The notes: a model not told the origin generated them from the sequence alone. Counted from the stretch's first letter, positions 1 through 5,653 are shown. The stretch is 10,889 nt of DNA from an uncultured Peptococcaceae bacterium (GCA_947626615.1 CANQSW010000039.1:1-10889); one strand, 5' to 3'. A program made the numbers and translations.

Positions 1-408
1 CGTCGTGTGGAAAGAGCCCAAAAGCATGGTGCTGTCGATCAGCGCCTGCGGATTCAGCCAGGTGACGACGCAGGCGGATATGATCGTCTGCCGCAGCGAG
101 GCGGCCGGGCGGTATCCTTCCGCCGTGGTGACTTTAGCAAACAGCAGCCCGACGCCGATACCTGTGACCAGCAGGCCGCCCACGCCGAGCAACGCCAGCC
201 GCAGGTTGACGTAGTGCTGCAGCAGCGCGCCCACGCCGAAAAAGCAGGCCAGCGCCAGCGCCACGTCGAAACATATAACGATGAGCGCGGTGAGCAGCGC
301 CCGGCCGCGGCTGGAGCTAAGCGCCGAATTGATGACGAACAGGTTTTGCAGGCCGATCGGCGCGACGTAGGCCAGCCCCAGCGAAAGGCCTTGCAGAAAA
401 AAGCTCAT
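1..408 (-). CDS. LysE/ArgO-type amino-acid exporter, C-terminus cut off by window edge
   Basis: The reverse strand reads 136 codons from an ATG at 408 to the window edge with no stop. A GGAGG at 416-420 sits 7 nt upstream and fixes this start. The N-terminus (GLAYVAPIGLQNLFVINSAL) and a later WLNPQALIDSTMLLGS segment match the pattern of the LysE family, closest by eye to E. coli ArgO (PLGPQNAFVMN and TWLNPHVYLDT), with Pro-Leu-Gly-Pro replaced by Pro-Ile-Gly-Leu. Hydrophobic segments lie at about residues 5-27, 37-61, 68-92 and 107-131. The family has about 200 residues and six membrane helices, so roughly one third is missing. Members export basic or other amino acids across the cytoplasmic membrane; the substrate cannot be assigned here. 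A terminator separates it from the acetyltransferase upstream, so it is probably transcribed on its own, though I see no convincing promoter in the 50 bases between. Confidence 0.88.
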   Translation of the reverse strand, partial: MSFFLQGLSLGLAYVAPIGLQNLFVINSALSSSRGRALLTALIVICFDVALALACFFGVGALLQHYVNLRLALLGVGGLLVTGIGVGLLFAKVTTAEGYRPAASLRQTIISACVVTWLNPQALIDSTMLLGSFHTT

Positions 409-457
409 GCCCGCGCCTCCTTTCCGGCATAAAGCGTTATATGCTCATTTTGGGCCG

Positions 458-485
458 AAAAAACGGCGATTATGCGCCGAAAAAA
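458..485 (-). terminator. Rho-independent terminator after the acetyltransferase gene
   Basis: On the reverse strand a CGGCG-CATAAT-CGCCG hairpin (positions 479-464) is followed by six T. A further T run precedes it, so the element looks nearly symmetric. It lies 44 bp past the acetyltransferase stop and 50 bp before the exporter start, so it should uncouple the two minus-strand genes. The stem is only 5 bp but pure G-C. Confidence 0.6.
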
Positions 486-529
486 GCAAAAAACTCATTC
501 GGGATATGGCTGCCGAGCCGTTGGAACAG

Positions 530-1051
530 CTAGGGCAGACGCTTTTCCAGCAGCACCAGTGGCATAGCGGCGATACCGTTGAAATCGCCCGTGACGACGG
601 CAACCTCGCGGTAGCCCAGCGCCTTATAGAGCGCGCGGGCTGGGGCGTTATTCAGGCCGGTATCCAGCCGCAGGTTGGGGCAGCCGCGGCGCGCCGCTTC
701 CGCTTCGTAAAAGGCGAGGAAGCGTTTGGCTAACCCCTGCCCGCGGCAGGCGGGGTCCACCACCAGCGTGTGGATCACCAGCACGGCGCCGGGCAAGGCC
801 GTTTCGGCCCAGGGCGCGGCGGCGTATTGCGGCAGCTCCTCCCGGTTCAGGCGGGCGGCGGCCAGCACGTTTGCCCCGCGGCATAAAACGTACATATCGC
901 CGCGAGCCACGGCAGCGGCGGCGGTTGCCGCCGTCGGGTAGACGCCCTTTTGCCAGCCCGTCTGGTTGGGCGCGGCCAAAATTTTTTCGTATATGGCGGC
1001 GATAGCGGGGATATCCGGCGTCGCCGCTGGTCTGATCTGATAGCTTGGCAT
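530..1051 (-). CDS. GNAT-family N-acetyltransferase, 173 aa
   Basis: This is a complete single-domain GNAT enzyme, which would transfer acetyl from acetyl-CoA to an amine of unknown identity in the cytoplasm. The acetyl-CoA pyrophosphate-binding motif is seen at residues 92-112 (VIHTLVVDP followed by CRGQGLAKRF, fitting R/Q-x-x-G-x-G/A). The second conserved helix-strand motif is at about 135-149 (NNAPARALYKALGYRE). The N-terminal GWQKGVYPT segment (32-40) and C-terminal FNGI recur in a Clostridia-type GNAT subgroup of unknown substrate, as I recall it. The start is fixed by an AAGGAGG at 1057-1063, 5 nt before the ATG. The gene is divergent from the two-component system and followed by its own terminator, so it is most likely monocistronic. 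Confidence 0.9.
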   Translation of the reverse strand: MPSYQIRPAATPDIPAIAAIYEKILAAPNQTGWQKGVYPTAATAAAAVARGDMYVLCRGANVLAAARLNREELPQYAAAPWAETALPGAVLVIHTLVVDPACRGQGLAKRFLAFYEAEAARRGCPNLRLDTGLNNAPARALYKALGYREVAVVTGDFNGIAAMPLVLLEKRLP

Positions 1052-1077
1052 GGCGGCCTCCTTCTACGGTTGCTTTT

Positions 1078-1106
1078 ATTTTAACATAAGCGTGCCGCTC
1101 TGGCAA
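1078..1106 (-). promoter_or_regulatory. Sigma-A-type promoter of the acetyltransferase gene
   Basis: On the reverse strand TTGCCA (1106-1101, 5 of 6 to TTGACA) is separated by exactly 17 nt from TAAAAT (1083-1078, 5 of 6 to TATAAT). The predicted start would lie about 20 nt before the ribosome site. Confidence 0.65.
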
Positions 1107-1129
1107 ATGGCGGCGCGATGTGGTAGAAT
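1101..1129 (+). promoter_or_regulatory. Candidate promoter of the two-component operon
   Basis: TAGAAT at 1124-1129 (5 of 6 to consensus) has a weak TGGCAA 17 nt upstream at 1101-1106. That hexamer is the complement of the acetyltransferase -35 box, so the two promoters would face away from each other around one shared -35. A second TAAAAT at 1167-1172 has no -35 at suitable spacing. The weak -35 suggests either low basal activity or activation. Confidence 0.35.
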
Positions 1130-1201
1130 ATAAGCGTGATTTAACAATTAGTTTACTTTGGCGGGGTAAAATAACGGCAAAGGTCAAAGGAGGCGCTGGC
1201 G

Positions 1202-1873
1202 ATGTTTAATATTATGGTGGTGGAGGACGACGCCGATCTCCGCAAGATGATGGAGAGCGTGCTGCGGCACAACGGTTATCGCCCGCTGCTGGCCGAAGAC
1301 GGCGAGGACGCGCTGCGGCTGTTGGAAAGCGAGCAGGCCGATCTCATCATCTCCGACGTGATGATGCCGAACATGGACGGCTTTGAGCTGACCGAGCTTT
1401 TGCGCCAGAGCAACTACAATATGCCGATACTCATGGTGACGGTGAAGGACAGCTATGCCGACAAGCAGCGGGGCTTTCTGGCCGGCGTGGACGATTACAT
1501 GGTGAAGCCCATCGACATCAACGAGATGATCCTGCGCGTGCGGGCGCTGCTGCGGCGGGCGCAGATAGCCAACGAGCACCGTTTGCGCGTGGGGGAGACG
1601 CTGCTGGATTTCGACGCGCTGCTGGTGAGCTCGCCCGCCGGGGAGGCGACGCTGCCGCAGAAGGAATTTTATCTGCTCTTTAAGCTGCTTTCCTATCCCG
1701 GCAAGATATTTACGCGCCAACAGCTGCTGGACGAGATCTGGGGCATGGATTCCACCACCGACGAGCGCACCGTGGACGTGCATATCAACCGCCTGCGCGA
1801 CCGTTTTAAGACCTCGCCGGATTTTGAGATCGTGACCGTGCGCGGCCTGGGCTATAAGGCGGTGCCGAAATGA
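1202..1873 (+). CDS. OmpR-family response regulator, 223 aa
   Basis: Receiver plus winged-helix DNA-binding regulator. The receiver (about 1-115) has the acidic pocket E8-D9-D10, phospho-acceptor D52 (IISDVMMPNMDG), switch residue T80 and K102 in the VKP motif. The C-terminal domain (about 125-221) has the OmpR/PhoB pattern LPQKEFYLLFKLL, then IFTRQQLLDEIWG, DERTVDVHINRLRDRF and VRGLGYK. An AAAGGAGG at 1186-1193, 8 nt before the ATG, supports the start. The layout of the DNA-binding half resembles, from memory, HssR-type haem-response regulators, but no haem exporter gene (hrtAB) is in view, so I do not use that name. It overlaps the kinase gene by 4 bp (ATGA), so the pair is translationally coupled. 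Confidence 0.95.
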   Translation: MFNIMVVEDDADLRKMMESVLRHNGYRPLLAEDGEDALRLLESEQADLIISDVMMPNMDGFELTELLRQSNYNMPILMVTVKDSYADKQRGFLAGVDDYMVKPIDINEMILRVRALLRRAQIANEHRLRVGETLLDFDALLVSSPAGEATLPQKEFYLLFKLLSYPGKIFTRQQLLDEIWGMDSTTDERTVDVHINRLRDRFKTSPDFEIVTVRGLGYKAVPK

Positions 1874-2934
1874 CGCCCCCGCTCCAGCCCGGACGGCGTG
1901 AGGTGGCCGTCAAGCTGAACATATATTTCCGTATGCTGGTGCTGGTTTTCGGCCTGACGTTTTCGCTGCAGCTGATCATGTTCTGCGTGCTTTATCTGGC
2001 GGACAGAAACGGCCTGCTGCAAAGCGAGCAGAACGCCGGCCTGATCACGCTGCTGGCTCTGCTGGCCGGCGGCATGGCGATCAGCCTGGTGCTGACGGTG
2101 TGCATTTATCGTCTGGCGCTGCTGCCGATGCGCCAGATATTGCACGCGATCGATCAGGCGGGGCAGGGCAATTTCAACGTGCGTATCAAAACCGACGATA
2201 CGCACGAGATCGGTCTCTTGGCCGCCAACATCAACAAAATGCTGGAATCTCTGGGCAGCCTGGAGACGATGCGGAACGATTTTATCGCCAACGTCTCGCA
2301 CGAATTCAAAACGCCGCTGGCCTCCATTCAGGGCGCGGCGGCCCTTTTGCAGAGCGAGGATCTGACGCCGGAGGAGCGGCGGCGCTACGCCGGGCTGGTG
2401 TACAGCTCCGCCAAACGGCTCTCCTCGCTTTCCAGCAATATTCTGGAGCTTTCCAAGCTGGAGCACGGCGAAGTGCAGGTGAACAAAAGCGAGTTCATGC
2501 TGGACGAGCATCTGCGGCAGGCTCTGCTGCTTTTGCAGAGCGATTGGCAGCAAAAGGGGCTGGAGCTGAACCTGGAGCTGCCGGAGGTGAAATATTACGG
2601 CAGCGACGAGCTGCTGATGCAGGTGTGGCTGAACCTGCTTGGCAACGCTATCAAATTCAGCCCGGCGGGCGGCAAACTGAGCGTCACGCTGGAGAAGCTG
2701 CCCTCCGCCGTGGCCGTCACGATCAGCGACGAGGGCGTCGGTATTGCCCCGGCCGACCAGAAGCTGATATTCGAGAAGTTTTATCAGGCCGACACCTCGC
2801 ATAAGACCGAGGGCAACGGCCTTGGTCTGGCGATGGTGCGGCAGATCATCAGCATTTTGGGCGCGGATATTAGTGTGGAGAGTTGGCCCGGCCGCGGCTC
2901 CTCCTTTACAGTTCTGTTGCCAGAAGTGCAATAG
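1870..2934 (+). CDS. Membrane sensor histidine kinase, 354 aa
   Basis: Partner kinase of the preceding regulator. Two hydrophobic helices (about 20-45 and 58-84) enclose only about 12 residues, so there is almost no extracytoplasmic sensor. A HAMP linker (about 84-137) leads to the dimerisation/phosphotransfer helix with H144 in SHEFKTPL. The ATPase domain shows the N box (N259, NLLGNAIKFS), G1 (DEGVGI, 287-292), F box (FEKFYQ, 301-306) and G2 (GNGLGL, 315-320), all intact. The length is normal for a two-helix HAMP kinase. The first 15 residues are polar; starts further in would also precede helix 1, but the ATGA overlap favours the start given. The minimal loop fits the intramembrane-sensing kinases, which detect membrane-embedded signals or work with a partner membrane protein; the signal is unknown. 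Confidence 0.94.
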   Translation: MTPPLQPGRREVAVKLNIYFRMLVLVFGLTFSLQLIMFCVLYLADRNGLLQSEQNAGLITLLALLAGGMAISLVLTVCIYRLALLPMRQILHAIDQAGQGNFNVRIKTDDTHEIGLLAANINKMLESLGSLETMRNDFIANVSHEFKTPLASIQGAAALLQSEDLTPEERRRYAGLVYSSAKRLSSLSSNILELSKLEHGEVQVNKSEFMLDEHLRQALLLLQSDWQQKGLELNLELPEVKYYGSDELLMQVWLNLLGNAIKFSPAGGKLSVTLEKLPSAVAVTISDEGVGIAPADQKLIFEKFYQADTSHKTEGNGLGLAMVRQIISILGADISVESWPGRGSSFTVLLPEVQ

Positions 2935-2943
2935 CACGCCATC

Positions 2944-3020
2944 TTTGGGCTTGTTGCCTGCTTGGCTTGTCGGCGTACCATTAGTACGCCTCTGGCGCCG
3001 CGCAGTCGTACGCGCCCAAA
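2944..3020. repeat. Repeat A1, 77-bp palindromic unit
   Basis: The unit is bounded by TTTGGGC and GCCCAAA, a perfect 7-bp inverted repeat. At its centre is GGCGTAC-CATTA-GTACGCC, a perfect 7-bp stem with a 5-nt loop (2972-2990). Arms of 21 and 23 nt join the two. It starts just after the kinase stop, so it may end or stabilise that transcript. Confidence 0.8.
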
Positions 3021-3026
3021 TCTGAC

Positions 3027-3068
3027 GCACTCTTGCGCTTCTGGTGGGTTAGTGGTAGACATACTATC
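3027..3068. repeat. Repeat S1, 42-bp spacer module
   Basis: This stretch, starting GCACTCTTGCGCTTCTGG and running into repeat A2, recurs at 3415-3456 before repeat A3 at the same offset. It is part of a direct repeat of at least 60 bp (3027-3087 and 3415-3475). Confidence 0.75.
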
Positions 3069-3145
3069 TTTGGGCTTGTTGCCTGCTTAGCTTGTTGGCG
3101 TACCATTAGTACGCCTTTCGCACCGTGCAATCGTACGCGCCCAAA
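3069..3145. repeat. Repeat A2, 77-bp palindromic unit
   Basis: Same length and boundaries as A1 (TTTGGGC at 3069-3075, GCCCAAA at 3139-3145), with the identical central hairpin GGCGTAC-CATTA-GTACGCC at 3097-3115. Most differences from A1 fall in the unpaired arms. Confidence 0.8.
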
Positions 3146-3332
3146 TCTTGCGGGGCTGTCCACGAAGCCAAGCGCAGAGCGCGACGGGTGCAGCCGAGCG
3201 CCCAAGAGAACGAGCCGCAGGCGTAGTGCGCAGCCGAGCGCCCAAGAGAACGAGCCGCAGGCGAAGTTCGATTGGAATCGCGAGGGGTACCCGCAAGGGT
3301 AATTGGAATCGCGAGGGGTACCCGCAAGGGTA
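3146..3332. repeat. Repeat B1 with two nested tandem duplications
   Basis: B1 contains a 34-bp segment present twice at 40-bp spacing (3190-3223 and 3230-3263, rich in GAGC and CCGCAGGCG words). It ends in two exact 31-bp units (3271-3301 and 3302-3332). Each 31-bp unit closes with TACCC-GCAA-GGGTA, a 5-bp stem capped by a GNRA-type tetraloop. B1 follows A2 directly. Confidence 0.75.
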
Positions 3333-3414
3333 ATTGGCTAACAGCCCCCATGCGATAGCCGCCCAAGAAACCGAGCACGTAGTGCGACGGTTGATTGGCT
3401 GCGGCGAACCGCAA

Positions 3415-3456
3415 GCACTCTTGCGCTTCTGGTGGGTTAGTGGTAGACATACTATC
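3415..3456. repeat. Repeat S2, second 42-bp spacer module
   Basis: Copy of S1, again directly 5' of an A unit. The preceding stretch 3333-3414 shares words with the array but is not a clear copy of any module. Confidence 0.75.
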
Positions 3457-3533
3457 TTTGGGCTTGTTGCCTGCTTGGCTTGTCGGCGTGCCGTCAGTAC
3501 GCCTCCCGCGCTGCGCAGTCGTACGCGCCCAAA
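3457..3533. repeat. Repeat A3, 77-bp palindromic unit
   Basis: Bounded by TTTGGGC and GCCCAAA at exactly the same spacing as A1 and A2. The central hairpin is GGCGTGC-CGTCA-GTACGCC (3485-3503): one arm position changed from A to G, which still pairs as G-T, and the loop changed. Confidence 0.8.
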
Positions 3534-3560
3534 TCTTGCGGGGCTGGAGGGCATACTATC

Positions 3561-3669
3561 TTTGGGCTTGTTGCCTCCTCCCTTGTCGGCGTATCATTAG
3601 CACGCCTCCGGCGCTGCGCTCCTGCCAGGTCACGGAAGGCCGGGGAGCGACAATAGCGGCACGCCCGCT
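3561..3669. repeat. Hybrid repeat A4 joined to tail C1
   Basis: The left half matches A (TTTGGGC at 3561-3567, hairpin region 3588-3606 with GGCGTAT and GCACGCC arms, now imperfect). The right half is a different tail, TGCGCTCCTGCCAGGTCACG and beyond, with a later GCGACAATA word. The same tail occurs at 3904-3980, so this junction is a recurrent form rather than a single break. Confidence 0.65.
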
Positions 3670-3693
3670 GTATCGTCAGCTTCCTCCCTTGTC

Positions 3694-3742
3694 AGCGTAC
3701 CGTTAGTACGCCTCCGGCACCGTGCAGTTGTACGCGCCCAAA
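3694..3742. repeat. Repeat A5, left-truncated unit
   Basis: Keeps the central hairpin (AGCGTAC-CGTTA-GTACGCC, 3694-3712, six of seven pairs) and the right terminus GCCCAAA (3736-3742). The left TTTGGGC terminus is missing; some of the upstream CTCCCTTGTC matches A4. It runs straight into B2. Confidence 0.7.
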
Positions 3743-3889
3743 TCTTGCGGGGCTGTCCACGAAGCCAAGCGCAGAGCGCGACGGGTGCAGCCGAGCGCCC
3801 AAGAGCGCAAGCCGCAGGCGAAGTTCGATTGGAATCGCGAGGGGTACCCGCAAGGGTAATCGGAATCGCGAGGGGTACTCGAATGGGTA
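3743..3889. repeat. Repeat B2, shorter copy of B1
   Basis: B2 is 147 bp against 187 bp for B1. The 40-bp difference equals one period of the internal duplication found in B1. It ends in two 31-bp units (3828-3858, 3859-3889). The first carries TACCC-GCAA-GGGTA; the second has TACTC-GAAT-GGGTA, where the changed base still pairs as T-G. Confidence 0.75.
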
Positions 3890-3903
3890 ATAGGCTGCGC
3901 GAA

Positions 3904-3980
3904 CCGTTAGCACGCCTCCCGCGTTGCGCTCCTGCCAGGTCACGGAAATTCGAGCCGCGACAATACTGGCACGTCCGCCG
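3904..3980. repeat. Repeat C2, A-unit remnant plus C tail
   Basis: Starts inside an A unit (CCGTTAGCACGCCTCCCGCG) and continues with the same tail as C1 (TGCGCTCCTGCCAGGTCACG, then GCGACAATACTGGCACG). TGCCAG and CTGGCA within the tail are inverted repeats absent from C1, where the second arm differs. This is the last module before the gntR control region. Confidence 0.6.
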
Positions 3981-4006
3981 TTTTTTCGAGAAAATTTGCT
4001 ATGCTC

Positions 4007-4038
4007 GTCCCGGTTTTTGCGCCGGGGCGTATTTTTTT
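4007..4038 (+). terminator. Rho-independent terminator before the gntR promoter
   Basis: GTCCCGG (4007-4013) and CCGGGGC (4022-4028) form a 7-bp stem with one G-T pair and an 8-nt loop, followed by GTA and seven T. It would stop transcription from the kinase or the repeat array before the promoter at 4061. Confidence 0.5.
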
Positions 4039-4060
4039 GCCAAAATCTGCAAAAAAACTA

Positions 4061-4089
4061 TTGACAGCCTCATTATGGCGTGGTATATT
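4061..4089 (+). promoter_or_regulatory. Strong sigma-A-type promoter of the gntR-ABC operon
   Basis: A perfect TTGACA (4061-4066), a 17-nt spacer and TATATT (4084-4089, 5 of 6) make the best promoter in the window. The predicted start is near 4096, which leaves an untranslated leader of about 285 nt before the gntR start codon. Confidence 0.85.
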
Positions 4090-4092
4090 ACA

Positions 4093-4144
4093 GGTGTACC
4101 AACCGTATTAACTGCGCTAGTACAGTTAAAACTGTTAGTACACC
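4093..4144. promoter_or_regulatory. Operator-like dyads over the gntR transcription start
   Basis: GGTGTACCAAC (4093-4103) and GTTAGTACACC (4134-4144) are inverted repeats with 10 of 11 matches. Between them ACAGTT-AA-AACTGT (4122-4135) is a perfect dyad, and TAGTACA occurs as a direct repeat at 4118-4124 and 4136-4142. The left arm covers the predicted start site, where a repressor would block the promoter. GTAC-rich dyads fit what I recall of YtrA-type operators. The natural inference is autorepression by the GntR protein encoded downstream. Confidence 0.6.
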
Positions 4145-4158
4145 CGGCGCGCGGGTCG

Positions 4159-4322
4159 CATAGTGTTGTGTGTGATAGTGTTTTCGATAGGTGTGATAGT
4201 GTGAGAGCGTATAGGTGTGTGAGAATGGACTGTGTGGACGCCCTGGTGATAGTGTGCAATATGGTGCTGCTGGAGGAATTATGGTTTCATACGAGATGAA
4301 TCCTCCGGCGGCGTCCACGCGG
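4159..4322 (+). promoter_or_regulatory. Structured gntR leader: GTGATAGTGT repeats and two adjoining stems
   Basis: GTGATAGTGT occurs exactly at 4172, 4193 and 4246, with variants near 4159, 4185 and 4209. Downstream, GTGGACGCC (4234-4242) pairs perfectly with GGCGTCCAC (4310-4318). Inside it GCTGGAGGA (4269-4277) pairs with TCCTCCGGC (4301-4309) with one G-U. The two 3' arms abut, so the helices could stack. The inner stem buries a GGAGG that precedes an ATG at 4281, which is in frame with gntR. After the structure come GAGAATAG and T runs, but no clean terminator. It resembles a cis-regulatory leader, of no class I recognise. Confidence 0.5.
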
Positions 4323-4379
4323 CCCGGTGGAGAGAATAGTTTTTTATACGGCTTTTTTTGGCAGAAGGGAGGCCGGTCA

Positions 4380-4760
4380 ATGATAACGATCGACTATAAG
4401 GACAGGCGGCCCATTTATCAGCAGCTCATGGAGAAGATCGAAGAGCTGGCGGCCAGCGGCCTGATCCGCCCGGACGAGCAGCTGCCCTCGGTGCGCGGGC
4501 TGGCCGTGGAACTGGCGATAAACCCGAACACCATTCAGCGGGCCTACGGCGAGCTGGAGAAAAAGGGCATAGTTTATTCCGTGCCGGGGCGGGGCAGCTT
4601 TTTAGCCTCTGGCCAGGAGACGCTGCTGGCGATAAACCGGGAGCGCAGCCGGCAGGAGCTGGCCAAGCTGGCGGCGCGGGCCAAAACGTTCGGCCTGTCG
4701 CGCGCGGATTTTCTGGCGGACGCGGCGGCGGCCTATGACGAAGGAGGGACGGAGCAATGA
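4380..4760 (+). CDS. GntR-family (YtrA-type) transcriptional repressor, 126 aa
   Basis: The N-terminus MITIDYKDRRPIYQQLMEKI and the winged-helix segment through LPSVRGLAVELAINPNTIQR, then AYGELEKKGIVYSVPGRGSF (about 10-80), are standard for GntR DNA-binding domains. The remaining 45 or so residues form a short helical tail, as in the YtrA subfamily, which lacks a large effector domain. The chosen start has AAGGGAGG at 4365-4372, 7 nt upstream. An in-frame ATG at 4281 with GGAGG at only 4 nt would add 33 residues unlike the family and lies in the leader structure. It is expected to repress its own operon, probably from the dyads at 4093-4144. It overlaps the ATPase gene by 4 bp (ATGA). Confidence 0.93.
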   Translation: MITIDYKDRRPIYQQLMEKIEELAASGLIRPDEQLPSVRGLAVELAINPNTIQRAYGELEKKGIVYSVPGRGSFLASGQETLLAINRERSRQELAKLAARAKTFGLSRADFLADAAAAYDEGGTEQ

Positions 4761-5653
4761 TAGTGACGCGGAACGTGAGCAAGACCTTTAACGACGTCGT
4801 GGCGCTGCACGACGTGACGCTGAACGTCGCCAAGGGGGCTATCTTCGGCCTGGTGGGCACCAACGGCGCGGGCAAAAGTACGCTGTTGCGCCTGCTGGCC
4901 GGCATCTACCGGCCAAACGTGGGCGAACTGACGATCGACGGGGAGAGCGTCTGGGAGAATCTGGCCGTAAAGCAGCGGCTTTATTACATCTCCGACGAGC
5001 AGTATTTCTTCGCCAACACCACGCCGCTGGAGACGGCGCATTATTACCTGAACATCTACCCCAAATTCGATATCCAGCGCTTCACCGAGCTGATGACGGG
5101 CTTCGAGCTGCCGCTGCAGCGGAAGATCAACACATTCAGCAAGGGCATGAAGAAGCAGCTTTCCGTTATTCTGGGGCTGGCGGCGAACACGGACTATATC
5201 TTCTGTGACGAGACGTTCGACGGTCTGGACCCCGTGATGCGAAACGCTGTGAAGAGCCTTTTTGCGGCCGAGGTGGCGGATAGAGGGCTGACGCCGATCA
5301 TCGCTTCGCATAACCTGCGCGAGCTTGAGGATATCTGCGACCACGTGGGCCTGCTGCACCGCGGCGGCGTGCTGCTGGAGAAGGATATCGACGAAATGAA
5401 GCTCGGCGCGGGCAAGGTGCAATGCGTGCTGCCTGAAGGCGCGGATATCGAGAGCCTGGGGCTGGATATCGTCGTCAGAGATAGGCGCGGCTCGCTGCTT
5501 ACTATCATCGCGCGCGGCACGCCGGAGGAGATAGCCTCCCGGATATCGGCGCTGCGCCCGATTTTTATGGAAGTTCTGCCGCTGACGCTGGAAGAATTCT
5601 TCATCATGGAAACGGAGGTGGCCGGTTATGACGTCAAGACCCTCTTCATCTGA
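4757..5653 (+). CDS. ABC transporter ATP-binding protein (YtrB/EcsA-like), 298 aa
   Basis: ATPase subunit of the exporter encoded with gntR and the permease. Walker A is GTNGAGKST (34-42). The signature is divergent, FSKGMKKQLS (127-136) in place of LSGGQ, which is common in this exporter subfamily. Walker B with catalytic E152 is YIFCDETFDGLDP (147-159), having Thr where Pro is usual after the Glu. The switch His is H185 (ASHNL). About 85 residues after the core (215-298) form a C-terminal extension. An AAGGAGG at 4740-4746 precedes the start, which overlaps gntR; the last 26 bp overlap the permease gene. The family works in drug, peptide or cell-envelope stress export; the cargo here is unknown. 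Confidence 0.93.
   Translation: MIVTRNVSKTFNDVVALHDVTLNVAKGAIFGLVGTNGAGKSTLLRLLAGIYRPNVGELTIDGESVWENLAVKQRLYYISDEQYFFANTTPLETAHYYLNIYPKFDIQRFTELMTGFELPLQRKINTFSKGMKKQLSVILGLAANTDYIFCDETFDGLDPVMRNAVKSLFAAEVADRGLTPIIASHNLRELEDICDHVGLLHRGGVLLEKDIDEMKLGAGKVQCVLPEGADIESLGLDIVVRDRRGSLLTIIARGTPEEIASRISALRPIFMEVLPLTLEEFFIMETEVAGYDVKTLFI

Larger units (their letters stand above)
2935..3980. repeat. Composite intergenic repeat array, about 1 kb, no gene
   Basis: No reading frame here has a ribosome site or recognisable protein; all open frames run through repeated DNA. The order is A1, S1, A2, B1, an approximately 80-bp unique stretch, S2, A3, a hybrid A4-C1, A5 (left end missing), B2, and C2 (remnant of A plus C tail). 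A2-B1 and A5-B2 form a larger direct repeat of over 200 bp with the same junction (TTGCGGGGCTG) between the parts. The array begins 9 bp after the kinase stop. Units differ by substitutions, so this is an aged repeat family rather than a recent tandem duplication. No transposase or CRISPR-type equal spacing is present. Confidence 0.85.

Noticed and set aside
7..432. Plus-strand frame of 141 codons opposite the exporter
   Set aside because: It is antisense to a clear LysE-family protein and has Arg/Gln-rich shadow composition with no ribosome site.
1202..2934. Naming the two-component pair HssRS (haem response)
   Set aside because: Similarity is by memory of the DNA-binding half only, and no hrtAB-like haem exporter is next to it.
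1852..3030. Long minus-strand frame opposite the kinase
   Set aside because: His/Gln/Arg-rich composition is the usual shadow of a Leu/Glu-rich gene, and all kinase motifs are on the plus strand.
3027..3087. TTAGTGGTAGA in the S repeats resembles a tRNA D-arm
   Set aside because: No acceptor, anticodon or T-arm can be folded around it, and a second copy is equally incomplete.
2981..3706. Many open frames on both strands across the repeat array, including twice-repeated starts encoding MSTTNPPEAQEC on the minus strand
   Set aside because: They arise from repeated DNA, have no ribosome sites, and change sequence class at module borders; the shared peptide start only reflects the S repeat.
2941..3980. 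CRISPR array
   Set aside because: Repeat units are unequal, spacers are themselves repeated, and no cas gene is present.
4261..4299. Possible 12-codon leader peptide (MVLLEELWFHTR) before gntR
   Set aside because: No ribosome site precedes it and no amino-acid run suggests attenuation; kept only as part of the leader description.
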